NCBI GenBank assembly: GCA_977006965.1
Contig: OZ345370.1
Span: 682,001 to 746,000, forward strand
DNA from: Phymatolithon calcareum
Taxonomy: Eukaryota > Rhodophyta > Florideophyceae > Hapalidiales
Direction: 5' to 3'
DNA: 64,000 bases
In this document: positions 1 through 8,945 of the stretch, one piece after another
Layout: each line of letters begins with the position of its first letter
How positions within the stretch are numbered: position 1 is the stretch's first letter
Notes under the pieces: generated by a model
Databases searched by the model: none
Told to the model about the DNA's origin: nothing
Seen by the model: the letters and a program-made list of their open reading frames with translations, nothing else
Made by a program: the position numbers and the translations under genes

Positions 1-1080
1 GTATATTTCGTCTCTCAAGAAGTGGGATTTTTAAATTTTAAATTAATATTTTCGTATTTATATTATGATTCAATATCGATTATATTCTAGAAAGAGGCTG
101 ATATTCATTGATATTGCGAAAATTGGATTGATATCTGATATTTCGTTGATATTGAAATATCGATGGTCATTCCTAGCAAGTATCCACTTTTATATTGCCG
201 TGAGGGTAATGCTTGAGCACTTCAATACGGAACAACGCCCTGTCTCATGGTACATATCTTACGAAATACATTTTTAGCGACGCCGTTCGAGACGCTCTTA
301 GAGAGGATGATATAAAAATTTAAATTGATCACCTTCAAGATGCAATGCCATCCCCAGAGAGCATTGTTATCTCAAGACAACATGATTATCTCGAGATACC
401 TTTGATATACAGTATCGACTGATTTGTCAAAATTTAAAGCCCAGTTTCTTCATGGATGTCAGCAAAAACCTAATCCAACGCACATATTTAAAAACGTAGA
501 TGCTTTGTCAGAAATAGAATCGTCTAGTGCAAAATTCCCGTTACTGGATAAGTAAAAATCAGCCCGAAACGGCGATTTTCGTGATATTTAGACCCCAAAA
601 TTGTGGTACTCATTTTTCCGCGAAAGATGAGATTATTCTTGTCTTAATGACAATGTGCGTCTTTTGAGAGATCCTAAAGGGAAGGAGGTCAAATCCCACA
701 GCTGAATTTGCGGATAAATTTTGTCTCGGGATAAAAGAGCACACGTCTTCCCCAAAAAATCTTTCAGAGCTCTCTACCAACCACTGTTACAGGACAGCGG
801 AAATCTTTTGAAAAATAGTACACAAAGTTTTTGCAACATTCGGGCGAAACATGTTCGGCCCGTACAATGTATTGCTTCCTGAAAGCTAAGTCAAGTTTGA
901 AAAATAGAAATTTTTGAACTGGTACACAGGCAAAGCACCGAAAGGCACACGTGTAGTTGTAGTACCGTAGTTATCAGCCGAAAAGCTAGGATAAAATAGT
1001 CTATTTAAGAATGTACCCTCCCATCTTCGCACGGCATTGAAGAGATTAGAGCCTACACCCAGTTCACTACCGGATATCCA
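1..1080. other. Gene-free AT-rich left edge
   Basis: No coding region is supported here. The first 200 bases are AT-rich and repeat short words of the type 'ttgatatt' several times (about 65-175), which looks like degenerate low-complexity DNA. The rest is unique-looking non-coding sequence without recognisable RNA genes or repeat ends. Confidence 0.6.
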
Positions 1081-1084
1081 GATG

Positions 1085-1940
1085 CAGCCACAGCTCACCA
1101 CGCCTCAGTCATGTCGGGGAAAAGCGGGCAGCGAAAGCGCAATCAGAGGAGATGCCTGCGATAGCACAGTCGGGTGCACTGGATGGACTGGACCCCAAAG
1201 ACGTTCGACAAAAGAGCTCCCTTCTTTGGAGATGAACCCGAGAACGTTTCGGGAAAAAAGCTTCGTGAAAAGAAAGAAAGGATTTGTGCTTCTGAAGGTA
1301 TGGTTTTTCTTTCCCGTTTCGCCTGTTTTGGGATGGTATAGTATCTAATGTGTCATATTTTCAGATGATGCTTAAGGACAGTTTCTAGAGGAGAATGCGA
1401 TGGGCCTAAGTTCGATGAAGTCTGGCGTTCTAAAGGAAAACAGGCAAAAGTCCATGAACTTCGACACCGAGTCTAGCGGGCGTAGAGGCCGAGGAAAACA
1501 GCAATTGCGAAAGCTCGGCACTTTCTGGTGGGGTCGACTTTCGCACATTTAAATCTATTCACATAATTGGAGATTAGGAGGATGGCAATGAGCACAAGAA
1601 AGTTTCTATGTCCACATTGATGCCCTCGGGCACTATGCAAACCAGCGATTTTCACGATATGGAGTTTGTCGATTCAGCCCGTGCCTAACCATCCTCTTTT
1701 ACTCTCGTTTTTCCCTTTTTCTGCGTAATTTGCGCAAGCGCTCACACGAGGTCGTGATCTGCCCGTTTACACTCCAACTGCCATTCCCCATGAAGACGGA
1801 AGTCAACTTAGTGAAGAAGGCAAGGACGAATCTTATTTTCTCTAAAACGTCGGACTGCGTACTCTACATTACCCTGGAGGCTCCGCATACCAACTATACC
1901 GAGGAGTGGGATGAGCACATTCAATTTGACATGACGTAGT
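1085..1940 (+). pseudogene. Decayed coding region, possibly with one intron
   Basis: No family is recognised. Several short plus-strand frames have protein-like composition but are broken by frameshifts and stops. One frame around 1183-1297 is charged and lysine-rich. It ends at a GT donor at 1298; a plausible 67-nt intron follows, with a CTAAT branch-like motif and a TTTTCAG acceptor ending at 1364. The frame resumes with an immediate in-frame TAA and then continues open to about 1553. A further open stretch lies near 1750-1940. I read this as the eroded remains of a gene or transposon ORF. It could also be chance, because no domain supports it. Confidence 0.25.
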
Positions 1941-2430
1941 TTTCTGTTCACTTTCTGTTCGAATGAAAGAATTTTTGTCACGAAAGCGATTTGAAATGCT
2001 ATATCGATTGCTCTATAACCAAAATTCACGCGATTCTTGCAGTCCGCAAAGAATTAAATGCTTTTTCTGGTTTCAGACCCTTGCGTACGATACTGGGCAT
2101 AAATTGAATTTAACGGGCGTTGTTTTTGCGGATATTAATGTTCATCACTTCGCAAAAACCGCTTTGGTCTTCGTTTCGTAGAAATGAACGCTCCTCGTAT
2201 GGGGCACAGGGATACTCGCGGAATACATATTGTTGGACGTGTCTGCAGAAAGAATCTTCGGAGGAAGAAAACAATTGAGAATACTTTCTCAGAACTGAAG
2301 TCACAGAACGTTCAATGAACTATATATTTCATAATGTTTATCAGCGAATGTATACACTCAAAAAGGATGCATGATTCTTTCTAATGAAAGCAGATATAGG
2401 AGGATAAGCGCGCCGGATCATGAAATAGAG
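1941..2430. other. Non-coding stretch before the tandem array
   Basis: I see no gene, RNA or repeat boundary here. The right side grades into the first diverged units of the 60-bp array. Confidence 0.5.
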
Positions 2431-3060
2431 CACAGCTCATAGTGAATTCATTGCGAAGGCTAAGTCTTCTTCATTTAAAGCACCAAGATTGAGCCGATAG
2501 TGCATTCCTCTTGAGGAGACTGAGTGCGGTCAGGCAGACCCCATAGTGGCATTCTCGTGGAGCCTCTTAAACTTTGTGTACCGGGACTGAGCACGTGTCG
2601 ACTTCCTGACGAGGAGACTGAGCATACTCATCATTTTGCGCCCAGGCTGTGCTCGTGGCGACTTTATGGCGATGTGGCTCAGACGTTTTGACTTGTGCAC
2701 CAGACCTGAGCCACGAAGACCATATCGCAAGGAGTCTGAGATTCTTTGACATTTTGGACAAGGGCCGGTCCCATGGCGTCTATATCACGAAGAGGCTTAA
2801 ATACTTCCACTTCGTGCACCCTGGCGGAGCCCATGGCGAATTTATCGCAAAGAGGTTTAGCCTTCTCGTCTTTTTGCGCATAGAATGAGCCCTTAGCGAC
2901 TTCATCGCGCAAAGTCTGATCGTCTTCAACTTTGTGCACCCGGACACAGTCCATGGCGACTTTGGTGCGAAGACGCTGAACCACCTCGACTTTTTGGGCC
3001 CGTAAAGCTCCCTCGGCGGATTTCTTCCAAGGAGGCTGAACCGCCTCGCCTTAGTGCCGA
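2431..3060. repeat. Tandem array of about ten diverged 60-bp units
   Basis: The phrase 'ccatggcg' or a close variant recurs every 60 bases at 2711, 2771, 2831, 2891, 2951 and 3011, with weaker units back to about 2431. Each unit also keeps a 'tcgcgaagag' block and a 'tttgtgcacc' block at fixed offsets. Because 60 is a multiple of three, the minus strand reads as a 20-residue protein repeat over 2679-2984 (about five units with an L-R-D-x-V-A-M-G-S core). Frameshifts and stops break it to the left. This is a degenerate minisatellite, or the leftover of a gene for a repetitive protein. Units differ from each other by roughly 30 percent, so the array is old. Confidence 0.85.
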
Positions 3061-4228
3061 AAAGCAGAGAGCGCGATGCGCGTATGTATACAATTCAGCT
3101 TCAATTCTGTGAAGTCATCGTTCGTTTAGGCAGTGAGACATGGCTCCTCATGCGCCGATACGCCCGTTGACTATATTCGTCTATGATACACCGTACGGAT
3201 ACTGCTGCAGTACTATGAATGCATTGTAATCAGGTACAAAGAAATGGATAAAAAGTAGAGAAAATTACTTATATACTCACGAAGTTTACCGTATTTGCAA
3301 ATACTCACTTTGTACAGATGAACTTATGATCCACAGTTTTGCTGACAGTAACCTAGCTCTGGTCCAGGGTACTGGTCTAATGTAACAGTCTGCTCCCACG
3401 TGTACTACAGAATTATAGATCTATTTTTTCGTTCATGTAAAGGAGTGAAATCCGCACATTTAAATGACCGTTTACATTGAACATCATTTATTTTTTAAAC
3501 ACCTTTTTCGAAGCGTACCTTGATACTGCGGGGCAGATTCACGCTCAACACCATATTCAACCTCACCCTCTTCAACCACTTTGAAAAAGACGCCATACCC
3601 AAATACCCCACAAGATGGAAGGACGGTTTGCCAGCGACATTACAGCGGGGTCTCTTCCTAAGACGAGCTGCTCTAAAATCTGCTCATGTGTTGTACTCGA
3701 CATTGCATGGCTATTCATTTTCTGCTGTGTAAAGCGGAGTAACTCGCTTTATTGCATTCTGCCACTAAAAATTGAGCTCCTATGATGACGGGTTATGCGT
3801 CCCGTCGGTCCTTAACCTGCAGGAAATGTGACGAACCAGGACAAAATAGGAGATCTTCTCAGCGAGACCTATAACCTCAGCGGCCCAATTAGTCTAGCAC
3901 TGACAAATAAATTTCAAGATTTTTAGGCCCGGCTAAAATACAACTGCCCCTAGCGGCTGTAATGGAATTTTCATAAGCTTGGTGACTACATAAGTAATTT
4001 CCTCTAAAAATTACGTCTCTTGCTTTAGAACATCCCCAGCTGTGTCGGCGTCAAGCAATCAAAGTGGCAAGTTTTTTGGAAACATGTAAACATATGATTG
4101 GCGCACGTAAATTTTCACAAAAGGCAGCAAATCAAAATTATGCCCCTCTTGTTCCTTCCTCACTAGTGCAGTTGGGCGTCCTCTGCGGAGGTATCCTCTC
4201 TGTCCACGCATCGACCGCCTTCGCCGCC
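3061..4228. other. Non-coding, contains left copy of a dispersed repeat
   Basis: No gene is supported. A segment at about 3141-3230 ('ggctcctcatgcgccg' and following) reappears in diverged form at 5143-5330. The remainder is AT-rich, with no recognised feature. Confidence 0.5.
3141..3230 (+). repeat. Dispersed repeat, left copy
   Basis: Shares the blocks 'atggctcctca', 'cgcccgttgact' and 'tctatgatac' in the same order with 5143-5240. The copies are in direct orientation about 2 kb apart and flank the Harbinger-like remnant. Confidence 0.55.
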
Positions 4229-4450
4229 ATGGATTACGACGAAGCATGGCAAAAGCTCGTCGACGACGACATCACAGACTCCCTTCTGGAGACCAGCAGC
4301 GATGAGGAGGAACCTGGGACACAGCGCGGCGGCGGCTCCCTGCCCGGGAAACCACCAAACATCGAACGGGAAAGAAAGGCCACTGCCGTCCGCCTCCATC
4401 AGCAGTACTTCCCGACGGCGTCTATCTCCTCCGATCATCACTGCCGTCAG
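4229..4450 (+). pseudogene. N-terminal remnant of a PIF/Harbinger-like transposase
   Basis: The frame from ATG 4229 begins MDYDEAWQKLVDDD, has an acidic serine-rich stretch, and then reads N-I-E-R-E-R...LHQQYFPT. This resembles the conserved 'N-R-x-R...Y-F' lead-in of PIF/Harbinger transposases before the FRRRFRM block. After about 75 residues the match stops: the catalytic DDE region is absent, and the frame runs into the opposite-strand Myb-like ORF at 4463-4813. The similarity is judged by eye from the family pattern. No TIRs or 3-bp target duplication were found, so the element is treated as internally deleted and decayed. Confidence 0.45.
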
Positions 4451-4462
4451 CTTTTGCATCGG

Positions 4463-4813
4463 TTAGCTTCTGTCGTTCAAAAGGTCGGTGCCCACTCGCG
4501 GCATGTCGGCTTCGTCCACCCCGCTTGCTTTCGAGCGGACAACAGAAGCGTATCAGACGGAGAAGCGCACGCCCTCCTTGACAATTGCTTTGACGCGGGT
4601 GGTGACCGACGAAAGATTGCAGAGAGGAAAAGTTGCAGGCTTGTATTCTTCGTACTCTTTCCAGATGCGCTCGTAGAAGGTGCCGCTTTTCTCCTCGGCT
4701 CCAACAACTGCGTCCTCCGCAACGCGCACTCACGCCTTCGCCAGCACACAGTCCTCAGCGGAGGTGTAGTAGTTGACCCTCGTCGTCGGGTTGTTCCTCG
4801 TAGGTGCTACCAT
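4463..4813 (-). pseudogene. Myb/SANT-like (NAM-associated type) transposon ORF with two in-frame stops
   Basis: Reading from ATG 4813 on the minus strand gives Y-T-S-A-E-D-x-x-L-A-K-A, then a TGA where the family has Trp, then VRVAEDAVVGAEEKSGTFYERIWKEY in the same frame. It continues to a second TGA and then on to SKASGVDEADMPRV. The pattern 'L-x-x-A-W...D...G-x-x-Q/E-K...F-x-x-R-I' followed by 'S-G...E-x-D' is that of Myb/SANT-like DNA-binding proteins carried as the second ORF of Harbinger-type transposons. Both stops are single-base changes (TGG to TGA, and a probable TGT to TGA). It is convergent with the transposase remnant at 4229, which fits a collapsed two-gene element. Confidence 0.6.
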
Positions 4814-5551
4814 GTTGGGATTTTGATGGTGAGAGAATGGAGAAGGCCACGGCAAAGGACGGCCGGGTGTGTTTCGGTTTTCAGGTTCCCGCCAACTTGG
4901 CAGCCGAAGACCTACGACCGCGTGGATACTGCAGTGCCAAATATCGTTGGTAAAACGACCCAATTTTCGCACCGATTTTTGGCAACGGACCATATCAAAA
5001 AGTCTTTTCCAGCTTTTATTTGGACCCGTGGGATACATATTATGCGGGGTGAAACATCAAGTTGGTCATTTGATCATTTGCTTCTGTGCCGATTGAGAGA
5101 TGCTCTTAGTGTTATAAATTTCGTATAAGCATAGAGCAAGAATGGCTCCTCACGCACCTTTGCGATGCTTCCTCATGTGCCGTTACGGCCGTTGACTGTA
5201 CGTCTTCTATGATATGCTGTACGAGTCGAATTATTGTGTTGTGGATGCAATACAAACAGGAAGCAAGATCTGGCTACTGAAGCGCCGTTACGATCGTTAA
5301 CAGTCTTTCCCCAATGATACAGATTACGGACCTACTTTATCGATTTTCTTGCAGTGTATCTAAGTGCAAAGATATTGCTGCTTATACTGTACTCCGTTCG
5401 CATTGTTCATTGTATTTAATTTATGAGGAAGAACGCAGCTCCTGCTAATCATGCGGGAGTAGCTGCAACACTCCTCACACAGAAGACGAGGTCTCCTTTC
5501 CGAAAATGACGCGAAGGAACTACTGTACATTCTCCTCTCTGGTTACTACAA
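4814..5551. other. Non-coding, contains right copies of the dispersed repeat
   Basis: No gene is supported. Copies of the 3141-3230 repeat lie at about 5143-5240, with a shorter partial copy at about 5270-5330. Confidence 0.5.
5143..5330 (+). repeat. Dispersed repeat, right copies
   Basis: The blocks 'atggctcctca', 'ggccgttgactgta' and 'tctatgatatg' match the left copy at 3141. A second, shorter echo ('ggctactgaagcgccgttacg') follows at about 5270. Confidence 0.55.
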
Positions 5552-6434
5552 GCAGGGGAATGTTAGAGGGGGAGTAAAGCAAACCCCTTTTCTACCCTCC
5601 CAGTGATTGCCTTGCGCGTATGAAACACTACAAATATATCATAGAAGTATGTGAGAAATAGAAGAATAGCTGTAAGTCTTTCGCGAACATTACGAGTTCG
5701 TAATGTGAGCGAGGCTCTCGTTGCAGATCCATTTCGTGGTGAGAATAAATGGAATTAATGTTTTCTGGTACTCGATGTGCACTGTGCACAAATCGGCCAT
5801 GGCGCATGATTCATAGTTTTCGCAAATATTATTCTTCGTGTCAGACTTTTGAAATGTCTCAGATGCCTCGAGCTCTTGCTTCGTTGCAATCGGCAGGCAG
5901 TGGTGAGGTTCAAGATTCTATTACCGTTCGGCGAGTGCGAGCTATATGGACCCTTCGGAAATATCATCTGACTCCAGCTCATCGTCAAGTGCACGGGTTG
6001 CGAGCAGGGCCGGAAATTGCAAAGGAGACCGCCGTGGCTACACGATTCCGATACGCAAGAAATGTCCATCACCAAATCCCAGATCGAGTCCTGTGAAAAA
6101 CAGCCTATCGCAGAAAACCACGTAGCCGGATTTTCAAAATTTATTCCCACCCGGCCTAATTGCACACATCAGACCTGTGCCAGCTAAAGCAGACTTTACT
6201 GCACAGTCGATGCACTGTAAATCTCCATCTAGACGTCGAAGTCGCCCTGGCACTTCCCTATTGGAAAACGACCAACTTCGTCCTACTCATACCCCCGTGA
6301 GCACCTAATTTTAACATTACATTTTTGATACTGGCAAATGCTCATAATTTACCTGGCACAACTCTTGCGTCTTTTTTGCTTTACTTTATGTAACATAAAA
6401 TTTTTGCTTTACTCCCCCTCTAACATTCCCCTGC
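5552..6434. mobile_element. 883-bp non-autonomous element with 32-bp perfect TIRs
   Basis: Positions 5552-5583 and 6403-6434 are exact inverted copies of one another over 32 bases, starting GCAGGGGAATGTTAGAGG. The 5-mer TACAA lies immediately outside both ends (5547-5551 and 6435-6439), as expected of a target-site duplication. The interior carries no recognisable transposase; its longest frames (5749-6096 + and 5755-6165 -) look non-functional. A 5-bp duplication does not settle the superfamily. The purine-rich start followed by TGTTAGAG also resembles a copia-type polypurine tract plus LTR start, so two inverted LTR ends are an alternative reading. Confidence 0.75.
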
Positions 6435-6601
6435 TACAAGCTTTTCATCCCCCTTTCAATTAAAGTCGTTTGTCAATTGACACTAGATTCATGCCTTCGA
6501 TGACATGAGAACATGCACAAATGTTGTCCAGGTGTGCAGTTGCCTATTCGTTTACCAGTTTCAGTACCGCTGGAGACCATGAACGGGGTTTCGGTTTGGT
6601 A

Positions 6602-7081
6602 CAGTCAATCGCCGTTAACTGGATCTTCGAATTTAGAAAATCCTCGATTATCAGAATACAAAAGGCATCCACGAATACGGTATCCTCACATATTTATATA
6701 CATTTTAAGATTCTTAGAATATTCGATAACTGAATATCGTCAATTCCTGAGCTACAGCGCGTGCATGAAATTTGTATACCTTTTTGAGTCTGTTTCACGG
6801 AGTATATTCAACAGCTGGGCGCTTTACTGAGCCGCGAACAAGGTTTCTAAATTTCTAACATTGGCTTCTGGGCTGAGCACCCAATATCTCCTTGAACGAG
6901 GCGCATATGAGCGCCAAATTGTCGGACATGGGGCATATGTTCGCCATGTCCCCTGCATTTCCGGCTTTCGGCCGTACACGTGTAAGATTTGAGCTCTCAT
7001 ACAAATTCAAATCCAGAATATCCTTGGTAACTGGTTATCAGACCTTTCCAAACTGGACATCCAGTTATCAAGGATTGACTG
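6602..7081. mobile_element. Tigger/pogo-like MITE, 480 bp
   Basis: The left end is CAGTCAATCGCCGTTAACTG and the right end, read inward on the other strand, is CAGTCAATCCTTGATAACTG. The two 23-bp termini match at 19 positions, and both ends are flanked by TA (6600-6601 and 7082-7083). CAGT-starting termini containing a TTATC/GATAA core with TA duplications are typical of the Tigger/pogo branch of Tc1/mariner. There is no transposase inside. A relative lies at 18369-18425. Confidence 0.7.
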
Positions 7082-7083
7082 TA

Positions 7084-7890
7084 GTTTGTTTCAAAATTAA
7101 TTAAGTTTAGAACGTGTCCATTCTGCATAGCTGAGGTTTCTGTAAGGCCATATTAGTTCAGCATGTCTTCTTTCTTCTAGTAAAAACTGGCACTTGGGTC
7201 CTCAACATCTTGGTACGCTGGTCGACCAGGTGCATTTAGTCTGCAGTCTTTCGCTAGTGTATAACGCTGATGTAATCTGTTATGGAACGAATGTGGCATT
7301 GGAGTGTAATTTTCACGTTCTTCTCGACTCTTAGATGTGATCTAGCCTTGGAGGGTGCTTTTTGTAAGCTAATCAAATATTGTCAAGGAGGAGAATCACT
7401 TTGCGGTGGCTCGTGGTGGCGCTGTATGTATCGAAGTGGTGAAGCCATAAGAAGAATACGTATGTGCGCATCCATACTTTTGTCTTGTGCTACTAGTCGA
7501 CTCGGAGTGTGGCGCCCACTGCATTTTTCTTTTCCGTTGCAATACTATTCCCGGACATAACAGCAAGGCTGAGTCTGTAAGGAATGTAGTTAGCGTTTGT
7601 GTTTTTCGCGACTGTACGCCACGAACATTTGATCGCAATCCACATGGAACGCCAAATCAGAGGCTCGCGACTTTAGTTGCCTCGTCTAGGTGACGAGGAA
7701 CGTGTCCCATGCGCATGTAGAATTTGTGCTTTTCTCTTTGCTAGTAGTACATAAGATAGTTTGTCCCTTCCCTTTAGTAAAAGAAGGTAGAGGTTTCTGG
7801 ATTTCGGCTCGATTGCTTGGATCCTACACGCATCACGCTTGTGAGTCCCTTCGACCACGCGAAGTCGGAGATTTCCCACCCTTGCTGATC
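7084..7890. other. Non-coding
   Basis: Only short unconvincing frames are present. No RNA, repeat end or gene is recognised. Confidence 0.45.
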
Positions 7891-8190
7891 GCTTCTTCGC
7901 CGTACAACCCGGTACGGCGGGAACTCAGCGACAGATCCATACTTTTCTTTTCGTGCGTTCGTCACAAGATCGACGGCCCATCCAAGGTCGCCGCCTTCAA
8001 AGACGACGTCGATTCTGCCCGTCTTTTCACGCCCTGAAAGCGCTTCGCCGCACAATCCAGTGTGGAGTAGCTCCTCTCAACGCGCCGAACACTTGCGTTG
8101 TTCCGTTTCGGTGCACTGTCCCAAGTTGACGGCCCATCCAAGGTCGCCATCATCCAACGTTGCCGACATCGTCAGCGCTTCGCACCCTCC
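7891..8190 (+). repeat. Imperfect tandem duplication, unit about 140-155 bp
   Basis: The exact 21-mer starting 'gacggcccatccaagg' occurs at 7972-7992 and again at 8128-8148. Upstream, 'cttcgccgtacaacccggta' (about 7894) pairs with 'cttcgccgcacaatccagtg' (about 8042). The order is conserved, so this is a diverged head-to-tail duplication rather than chance. No coding function is apparent. Confidence 0.7.
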
Positions 8191-8853
8191 CTTTTATTCT
8201 CTTATCTCCTCCATTCATCTCACGCGTCCTCAAGACCCCGTTTTCTGCAACTCCCACACTTTTTCTCTCCTCCGGTCTTCTCTGACCATTGCGGTGTCGG
8301 GTTCTAGTGAGCCTGGCCCTACACGGAGCTCTTGGCCTCTTTGGTTTCGAAATAGCGAAGTTTTTCAGCTTTTCAAATAACAAGAAGTGCATCTATTTTT
8401 TGCATCAGCATTTTCACATACGCAAATGTTAAACGCACCTTGTCCTTCTTTCGGCCACTCTTCTGTTCATTTGTTCTAGTTTTTTATTGCAATTTTTTTA
8501 AAGCCCTGCAGCCATACGAATATACGGGCAGGGCTTCCTCAGGTGCTGCCCTCGCTAGGGCGGCTCTACTCTTATGTCTGGCATTCTATCTGAGACCCTA
8601 GCATGTTTTCGGTTGTTTTGATTGCTCTCATTTGTTCTAGTGTTCCACAGCGCTAGGAGATAGAACAGCCCCGTTGCATCCACATTCCAAATATCGATGA
8701 TACTGCTGTTCTTAAGGAATAGGCAAGCTTAATGCAATTACATTCGCAACAGAATCATTGCATTACCCATGTATCGAAATTTGTTTTAGTCCCCAGCGAT
8801 TTTGATGCAATCCAAGTCATCCGGATGAGAAATTGAACGATAAATGATCTTTA
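8191..8853. other. Non-coding, one stem-loop
   Basis: A 9-bp stem (8501-8509 with 8528-8536) with an 18-nt loop follows a T-rich tract, and a smaller gccct/agggc hairpin lies just downstream. I see no associated gene. Confidence 0.4.
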
Positions 8854-8945
8854 GCACCAATGCAGTCGTTAACACCGTCTAATAGACGGTGTTAACGACT
8901 GCATTGGTGCCGTCGCATTATAGACGGCGTCTATAATGCGACGGC
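8854..8945. repeat. Double hairpin 1: two abutting perfect inverted repeats
   Basis: Hairpin A has 27-bp perfectly complementary arms (8854-8880 and 8884-8910) around a 3-nt spacer. Hairpin B starts where A ends, with 18-bp perfect arms (8909-8926 and 8928-8945) around a single base. The arms of A and B are unrelated in sequence. Two long perfect palindromes with almost no loop, sharing their boundary, cannot reasonably be chance. The same layout recurs at 12157 and 45336. Confidence 0.95.

Noticed and set aside
4064-5128. A 354-codon plus-strand gene
   Set aside because: Opens with GTG and runs antisense through the Myb-like pseudogene after 4463; only the part from ATG 4229 to about 4450 looks like protein.
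5558-6428. Pair of inverted copia LTRs
   Set aside because: Similarity between the two arms stops sharply after 32 bp and the 5-bp flanks match, so a TIR element fits better; kept as an alternative in the entry.
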